Source: Propionibacteriaceae bacterium
Lineage (GTDB): Bacteria > Actinomycetota > Actinomycetes > Propionibacteriales > Propionibacteriaceae
Reading direction: 5' to 3'
DNA length: 64,000 bases
Assembly (NCBI GenBank): GCA_030532575.1
Contig: JAUNKV010000008.1
Span: 48,777-112,776 of the forward strand
Shown here: positions 59,459-64,000 of the stretch, one piece after another
Position numbering within the stretch: the first letter of the stretch is position 1
Layout: each line of letters begins with the position of its first letter
The notes under the pieces: model-generated
What the model saw: only the letters and a program-made list of their open reading frames with translations
The model's database searches: none
What the model was told of the DNA's origin: nothing
Program-made: the position numbers and the translations under genes

Positions 59459-62422
59459 TCACTCGGCTCGACGGTGCAGCGCCTGCATCGCGAAGCTGAA
59501 CTGCAGTCTGCCGGTCGGTAGCCAGAACTCCGGGTGGGTCCTGGCTCCCCACGAGTCGTCCCCGCCGACCCCGCGCCGTCGCCACGTGGCCCGCACGACG
59601 GTGCGGTTGCTGGGCGGGAGCTGCCACGGGTGTTCGGCGTTCTCGATCTCGAACGGGGTCCATGGCAGGGCCGAGAACTCCATGTGGGCATCGATGGCCT
59701 CGAAGCGGACCACGGCGTCGTCACAGCCCACCTCGGCCCACCTGACCCCGGTGCGGCCGCCCGCCTCCTGAGGCCGGATGTAGGGGGTGAGCTGATCGGC
59801 CACCCGCTGTTCCCAGAGCCCGATCCGGGCCGAGGACCGACGATCGCAGGCACTCTCGTGCGGCCCCTCGCCGTACCACCGGAGCCGATCCAGCATCCCG
59901 TCGAGGGGGATCAGCAGGCTGAGCTCCGGCGGGTCGGGCCAGTCCGCGCCAGGGGTGACCTCCAGCCCCACCTCGATGCGACCCTGCCCGTCCACGGCGT
60001 GGGTCATCGTGCAGGACCCGTCCCCGGGCAGCCGGAACCGGTGAGTGATGATCGCCTGCTGCCCCACCACCCGGCTCTCCGGGAAGCCGTCGAAGACGGG
60101 GTACCGGGAGGCCAGCAGCCACATCCCGTCACGGTGGGGCGAACCCCAGCCGCGCTCGTTGGAGGTCGGCGCGTGCCAGAAGCACGGGCGCACCCGGCCC
60201 GCCAGCAGTTCCCGCTCCCCCAGGCGCCAGGAGCTGAGTCCCCCATGGGCCTCGGTGAAGAGCAGGTCGAAGCCATCGCCCCGCACCCCGGTGTTGAGGG
60301 TGCCCACCACCAGCTGCGGGGCCGGGGGCAGGTGCCGGTGCGGTGGGCTGGTGTGCAGCACCCGCTGGGCGAAGGCCACCTCGTGCCCAGCCGGGGACCA
60401 CGACGTCGCCTCCCGCATCCGGCAGGAGACCTCGGCCACGAACTCACCGTCGCCTGAAACCCGCCAGCTCGGCCAGGACAGCCGGGCACTCTGACCGGCG
60501 GCGAGGTCCAGGGTCTGCTCCACGGAGTCCACCTGGCGGCCGTCATGGAGCAGCCGCAGCACGAAGCACAGGCCCTCGGTGCCGGTGAACAGCTGCCGGT
60601 TGGCGACCACGAAGCCCTCGGCATCAGGCTGGATGTCCACCGGACGGTACAGCTGCTTCGCCTCGATCAACAGTGGCTTGGGGGTGTGGTCGGCGAAGCA
60701 CAGGCCGTTGCCGGAGAAGTCGCCGTCGTTGGGGTGGTCGCCGAAGTCCCCGCCGTAGCCCCAGTACGGTGTGCCATCGGGGGCGACGGCGGGCAGCGCC
60801 TGATCCGCGAAGTCCCAGACGAAGCCGCCCTGGTACAGGGGCTCGCGCCAGGCCAGCTCCGTGTACTTGTCCACCGCACCGAAGGAGTTGCCCATCGCGT
60901 GGGCGTACTCGCACAGGATGAAGGGCTTGTCCCGGTGCTCCGCCAGATACGCCTCGATCTCAGCGGCCGTGGCGTACATGCGGGAGACCACGTCGCTGGT
61001 GGCGGGCAGGCGCGGGTCCACATGGATGCCCTCGTAGTGGACCGGGCGCGAATCCTGGGAGCGGAACCAGTCCGCCACCGCCAGCAGATTGGACCCGCCG
61101 TAGGACTCGTTGCCGCACGACCACATGAGCACCGACGGGTGGTTGACGTCGCGGGCCAGCATGTTCGCGGCCCTGAACAGCAGCGCCCCCAGCCATTCGG
61201 GCCGATCCCCCGGGATCACCTCGGCCAGCTCGATCCGGCCCCGCTCGTGGGCCTCCCACGACCCGTGGGTCTCAAGATTCATCTCGTCGATGACGTAGAG
61301 CCCCAGCTCGTCGCACAGCTCGTAGAAGGCCGTGGAGTTGGGGTAGTGGCTGGTGCGTACCGCATTCACGTTGTGGGCCTTGAGCAGCCGCAGGTCGTGG
61401 GCGATCTCCTCGCGGGTCATCACCCGGCCCCGGGGCCCGAACTCGTGCCGGTTGACGCCGTGGAAGACGATGCGCTGCCCGTTGAGCTTCAGCAGGCCGT
61501 CCTCGATGCCGAAGCGTCGGATACCGACGCGCTGCCGGATCACCTCCGCGACGCGGCCCGCCCGGTGGACCTCGATCCACAGGTCGTACAGGTGGGGGTC
61601 CTCCGCGCTCCACAGCCGGGGCGAGGAAACCTCGATCACGCCGTCGGTGAGCTCCCCCACGCCGTCGAGGACCGCCCTGACCTCACCGTCGCCCTGCAGC
61701 GTGGTGCTCAGCCGCACGGTGGCCCGGCCGAGGTCGCCGGCAACCTCGGTGGTGACCCTCAGATCGGCGACGTGGGCGGCAGGCAGGCGCAGCAGGGTGA
61801 CGTCGCGGAAGATGCCGGAGAAGCGGAAGAAGTCCTGATCCTCCAGCCACGAGCCGGCGGAGAACTGCACCACCTGCACCGCGATCCGGTTGCGGCCGGG
61901 CACCACGGCGGCGGTGATGTCGAACTCGGCGGGGGTGAAGGAGTCGGTGGAATACCCGACCCAGGCGCCGTTCAGCCACACCCCGAAGGCCGACTCCACG
62001 CCGTCAAAACGCACCACCAGACGCTCCCCCTCGGCCAAGGACGGGGCATCGAAGGAGCGCACGTAGCTGCCGACGGGATTGGCCTGGGGCAACTGCCCCG
62101 GCCAGATGTCGAAGCGTCCGTCCCACGGGTAGGCGACGTTGGTGTACTGCGGCTGGCCGAAACCGTGCAGCTGCAGGTGCGCGGGCACCGGAATCTCCGC
62201 CCAGCCGGAGACGTCGAAGTCGGCGGCCTCGAACCCTGCAGGCCGGGAGGCCAGGTCCGGGGCGTGGTGGATGCGCCAGGTCCCGTTCAGGGACTGGCTG
62301 AAGCTGGACTCCCCCAGCAGGGCCTCCTCACGGCTGGCGTACCAGCGGTGGTCAGATCGAGGTGGCAGGGTGTTCTCCGCGAACCGTTCAGGATCACACA
62401 GCAGTGAGGCATCGATGGTCAC
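59459..62422 (-). CDS. lacZ: beta-galactosidase, GH2 family (LacZ type)
   Basis: A 987-residue glycoside hydrolase family 2 enzyme with the five-domain LacZ layout. Sugar-binding domain at the N-terminus (SLNGTWRIHHAP; VESAFGVWLNGAWVGYSTDS), TIM barrel with NRHEFGPRGRVMT and AVRTSHYPNS, general acid/base Glu in MWSCGNESYGG (about 437) and nucleophile Glu in ILCEYAHAMGNSFG (about 503), then the small-chain domain to the end. No signal peptide. I prefer GTG 62422 because TAGAGT ends seven bases before it; ATG 62443 would overlap that box. No lac regulator or permease is adjacent. Confidence 0.95.
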   Translation of the reverse strand: MTIDASLLCDPERFAENTLPPRSDHRWYASREEALLGESSFSQSLNGTWRIHHAPDLASRPAGFEAADFDVSGWAEIPVPAHLQLHGFGQPQYTNVAYPWDGRFDIWPGQLPQANPVGSYVRSFDAPSLAEGERLVVRFDGVESAFGVWLNGAWVGYSTDSFTPAEFDITAAVVPGRNRIAVQVVQFSAGSWLEDQDFFRFSGIFRDVTLLRLPAAHVADLRVTTEVAGDLGRATVRLSTTLQGDGEVRAVLDGVGELTDGVIEVSSPRLWSAEDPHLYDLWIEVHRAGRVAEVIRQRVGIRRFGIEDGLLKLNGQRIVFHGVNRHEFGPRGRVMTREEIAHDLRLLKAHNVNAVRTSHYPNSTAFYELCDELGLYVIDEMNLETHGSWEAHERGRIELAEVIPGDRPEWLGALLFRAANMLARDVNHPSVLMWSCGNESYGGSNLLAVADWFRSQDSRPVHYEGIHVDPRLPATSDVVSRMYATAAEIEAYLAEHRDKPFILCEYAHAMGNSFGAVDKYTELAWREPLYQGGFVWDFADQALPAVAPDGTPYWGYGGDFGDHPNDGDFSGNGLCFADHTPKPLLIEAKQLYRPVDIQPDAEGFVVANRQLFTGTEGLCFVLRLLHDGRQVDSVEQTLDLAAGQSARLSWPSWRVSGDGEFVAEVSCRMREATSWSPAGHEVAFAQRVLHTSPPHRHLPPAPQLVVGTLNTGVRGDGFDLLFTEAHGGLSSWRLGERELLAGRVRPCFWHAPTSNERGWGSPHRDGMWLLASRYPVFDGFPESRVVGQQAIITHRFRLPGDGSCTMTHAVDGQGRIEVGLEVTPGADWPDPPELSLLIPLDGMLDRLRWYGEGPHESACDRRSSARIGLWEQRVADQLTPYIRPQEAGGRTGVRWAEVGCDDAVVRFEAIDAHMEFSALPWTPFEIENAEHPWQLPPSNRTVVRATWRRRGVGGDDSWGARTHPEFWLPTGRLQFSFAMQALHRRAE

Positions 62423-62429
62423 GGACCCC

Positions 62430-62435
62430 ACTCTA
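62430..62435 (-). promoter_or_regulatory. -10 box for lacZ
   Basis: TAGAGT on the minus strand, seven bases before GTG 62422. Confidence 0.5.
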
Positions 62436-62514
62436 GAGGGCATCCCAAGTTCTGGCTGAACACCTTGTCAGAGGCAGTTGTCTGAATCCACTGACAGGTG
62501 ACCCGGTGGTGACG

Positions 62515-62520
62515 TAGGGT
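62515..62520 (+). promoter_or_regulatory. -10 box for Rhs-type gene
   Basis: TAGGGT, eight bases before TTG 62529, the first start-like codon after an in-frame TGA at 62499. Confidence 0.4.
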
Positions 62521-62528
62521 GGGCGACG

Positions 62529-64000
62529 TTGTTCTCGTGGAAGGACGGTGTCGGGGCTTTGAAGCTGGACGACGCGAATCTTGACGGCCTGAAGGGTATG
62601 CCTGATGTGGCGTATGACTTTGAGGTGTCGTCCGGGTTGCAGACGGCGTTTCGGAACGCGGCGTCGGCATTGTCGGGGCAGCGTGGGTCACGGTCATCGT
62701 ACCGGTCGGATGGGTTGACCGATTTTTCCGGGTACTACTCGTCGCTGTTCGAGGCGAATGGCGTCACGCAGTTGGGGGACCTGGATGAGATCGTCCAGAA
62801 TCTGCAGTTGGTGGCCTCGAAGGTGGCTGATCTGGACGAGAAGGCCCGGGCGGAGAACAACAGGCGCCGACAGGCGCGGGAGTGGGCTGAGCGTCGGGCG
62901 AATCGTGGGGGTTTCCAGAAAGGCTGGGAGGATTTTTGGGGCTGTGGCGAGGAGCCGCCCTTCTCGGAGATCAATGAGGATTCGGTGGGGCCGAATGAGT
63001 CGGTGACGCCTCCGGTTCCGGCGCAGCGTTCCCCCCTGGAGGGCAGGGGGCCCGGTTCGGTGTCGTCGGGTGTGCCGTCGAAGTTGCGGGGTTTCGCGTC
63101 GAGCACACGGACGGCTGATGAGTTGTTGGCGTCGACGCCGGGGAATCTTCGGACTCATTGCGAGTCGTTTGCGGCGTCGTGTTCGTGGGCGACGCTGGAT
63201 GCGTCGAGTGTGATCTCGGGGTTCGAGGCGTGGTTGTCGTCGAATGGGTCCGAGGCGACGTGGGCGGATGTGGTCGCTCAGGCCTTCGAGGACGCTGGCG
63301 GCGGCGACGGCCCGGCCACGGTCTCCGATGCCACGCTGGATGCGGTGTTGGCTGCGGCTGGGGTTGGCGCTGAGCGTACCGACATCCAGATCGATCCGCC
63401 GACGGCGTACGGGTCGCCGCCGACGACGGGGTATTCCAACGATCCGGTGAACACCGCCTCGGGTGGTTTCCTGGAGACCGAGGAGGATCTGCCCTTCACG
63501 GGCCTGGCTTCCCCACTGGGTGTGGTGCGGGCCTACAGCTCCCTCAATCCGGCCGTGGGGGCGTTCGGCCCGGGGTGGTCGTGGTGGAGCGAGGCTGGGC
63601 TGAGCGTTGCGGATGATTCGGCTCGGTTGACCCTGTTCGATGGTCGCGTCATCGTTTTCCCCCGTCGTGGCGAGGGGTGGGATCGCGCCACGGGCGAGAA
63701 CCTGTGGTTGGAGAACACCGCGGACGGCGGGTACCTGGTGACCTCCTCGTGGGGGATGCGCTGGGTCCTGGACGCGGCGGGTCGGGTGCGCGTCACGTCG
63801 TCGGATCCGGGCACCGAGGTGACCTTCAGCTACGACGTACAGGGGCGGCTCGCGGGGCTGCGGCACGAGTTCGGGCGCAGTCTCGAGGTCCGCTGGGATG
63901 CTGCGGGTGAGCGTGTGGTGGCGGTGGTCGCCTCGGATGGCCGGACCGTCGACTACCACTACGACGATGCGGGGCGGCTCGTCGAGGTCGACGCACCGGG
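62529..64000 (+). CDS. Rhs/DUF6531 polymorphic-toxin-type protein, 3' end outside window
   Basis: An open frame from TTG 62529 to the right edge (490 codons, no stop). Residues 1-120 look like a WXG/ESX-type secretion head: helical, with TDFSGYYSSLFEANGVTQLG and VQNLQLVASKVADLDEKAR. A charged, then Pro/Ser-rich linker follows; another helical segment lies at 200-290. DUF6531 begins near 305 (SNDPVNTASGGFLETEEDLP; GAFGPGWSWW) and YD/Rhs repeats follow (YDVQGRLAGL; YDDAGRLVEVDAP). The rest, probably a long Rhs shell with a C-terminal toxin, is off the window. ATG 62598 in frame is an alternative start. Codons favour G-ending forms unlike the C-ending bias of neighbours. Confidence 0.85.
   Translation, partial: MFSWKDGVGALKLDDANLDGLKGMPDVAYDFEVSSGLQTAFRNAASALSGQRGSRSSYRSDGLTDFSGYYSSLFEANGVTQLGDLDEIVQNLQLVASKVADLDEKARAENNRRRQAREWAERRANRGGFQKGWEDFWGCGEEPPFSEINEDSVGPNESVTPPVPAQRSPLEGRGPGSVSSGVPSKLRGFASSTRTADELLASTPGNLRTHCESFAASCSWATLDASSVISGFEAWLSSNGSEATWADVVAQAFEDAGGGDGPATVSDATLDAVLAAAGVGAERTDIQIDPPTAYGSPPTTGYSNDPVNTASGGFLETEEDLPFTGLASPLGVVRAYSSLNPAVGAFGPGWSWWSEAGLSVADDSARLTLFDGRVIVFPRRGEGWDRATGENLWLENTADGGYLVTSSWGMRWVLDAAGRVRVTSSDPGTEVTFSYDVQGRLAGLRHEFGRSLEVRWDAAGERVVAVVASDGRTVDYHYDDAGRLVEVDAP

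Overview
The window is dense, high-GC DNA with short intergenic gaps. Gene content points to an actinobacterium, most likely in or near the Propionibacteriaceae: a succinyl-CoA:acetate CoA-transferase-type enzyme, the large MoxR/DUF58/transglutaminase/PknB surface-signalling operon, a 6C small RNA, and many genes whose start codon sits 6-8 bases after a TANNNT -10 box (leaderless mRNAs). The family assignment is an inference from content, not a computed placement.

Layout. 1-5534: WD40 beta-propeller genes with an embedded MNT/HEPN toxin-antitoxin pair, a miniature antitoxin-like gene and an endonuclease-V-like gene. 5629-9567 (minus): a NatAB-type exporter and a NarL/DesK-type two-component system. 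9574-11631: a frameshifted RNA 2'-phosphotransferase gene (kptA) divergent from a fourth propeller gene. 11926-16635: an RsmC-type rRNA methyltransferase, an HtrA-type protease, a DUF4143 ATPase behind four 22-base iterons, and SerB. 16698-21056: the CoA-transferase, a 2H phosphoesterase, an M20 amidohydrolase and a membrane protein. 21189-23726 (minus): the MetNIQ methionine importer. 23796-25256: an orphan PemK/MazF toxin gene, the 6C RNA and an aldolase-fold protein without catalytic residues. 25266-30657: two surface/secreted proteins, Pgi and a DUF218 protein.

30735-48972 is one long minus-strand run. From its 5' end it encodes a 2035-residue Ig/FnIII surface protein, MoxR ATPase, DUF58 protein, transglutaminase-like membrane protein, RDD-FHA protein, PP2C phosphatase, FHA protein and PknB-type kinase. 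These are followed by a spermidine-synthase-like protein, a sortase-fold protein lacking all catalytic residues, PyrE, a TrmH-type methyltransferase and a membrane protein. Most junctions overlap by 4 bases or lie within 25, so kinase, phosphatase and phospho-peptide readers are probably co-expressed with the envelope proteins they control.

49585-53919: a MATE exporter, a small PLDc_N protein, an orphan DhaL, and an overlapping nucleotidyltransferase/sugar-kinase pair. 54601-62422: a membrane-anchored serine hydrolase, GlpF-GlpK with a clear terminator, and LacZ. The window ends inside an Rhs/DUF6531 polymorphic-toxin-type gene.

Intergenic DNA carries two dispersed repeat families: eleven copies of a strictly 73-base palindromic element, often paired about 26-27 bases apart, and a 179-base element ending in CCGCTGGTCGAG/CTCGACCAGCGG that is tandemly triplicated at 53955-54484. 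A 162-base nested inverted repeat lies just upstream of pgi. No tRNA, rRNA, CRISPR array or insertion-sequence transposase was seen.
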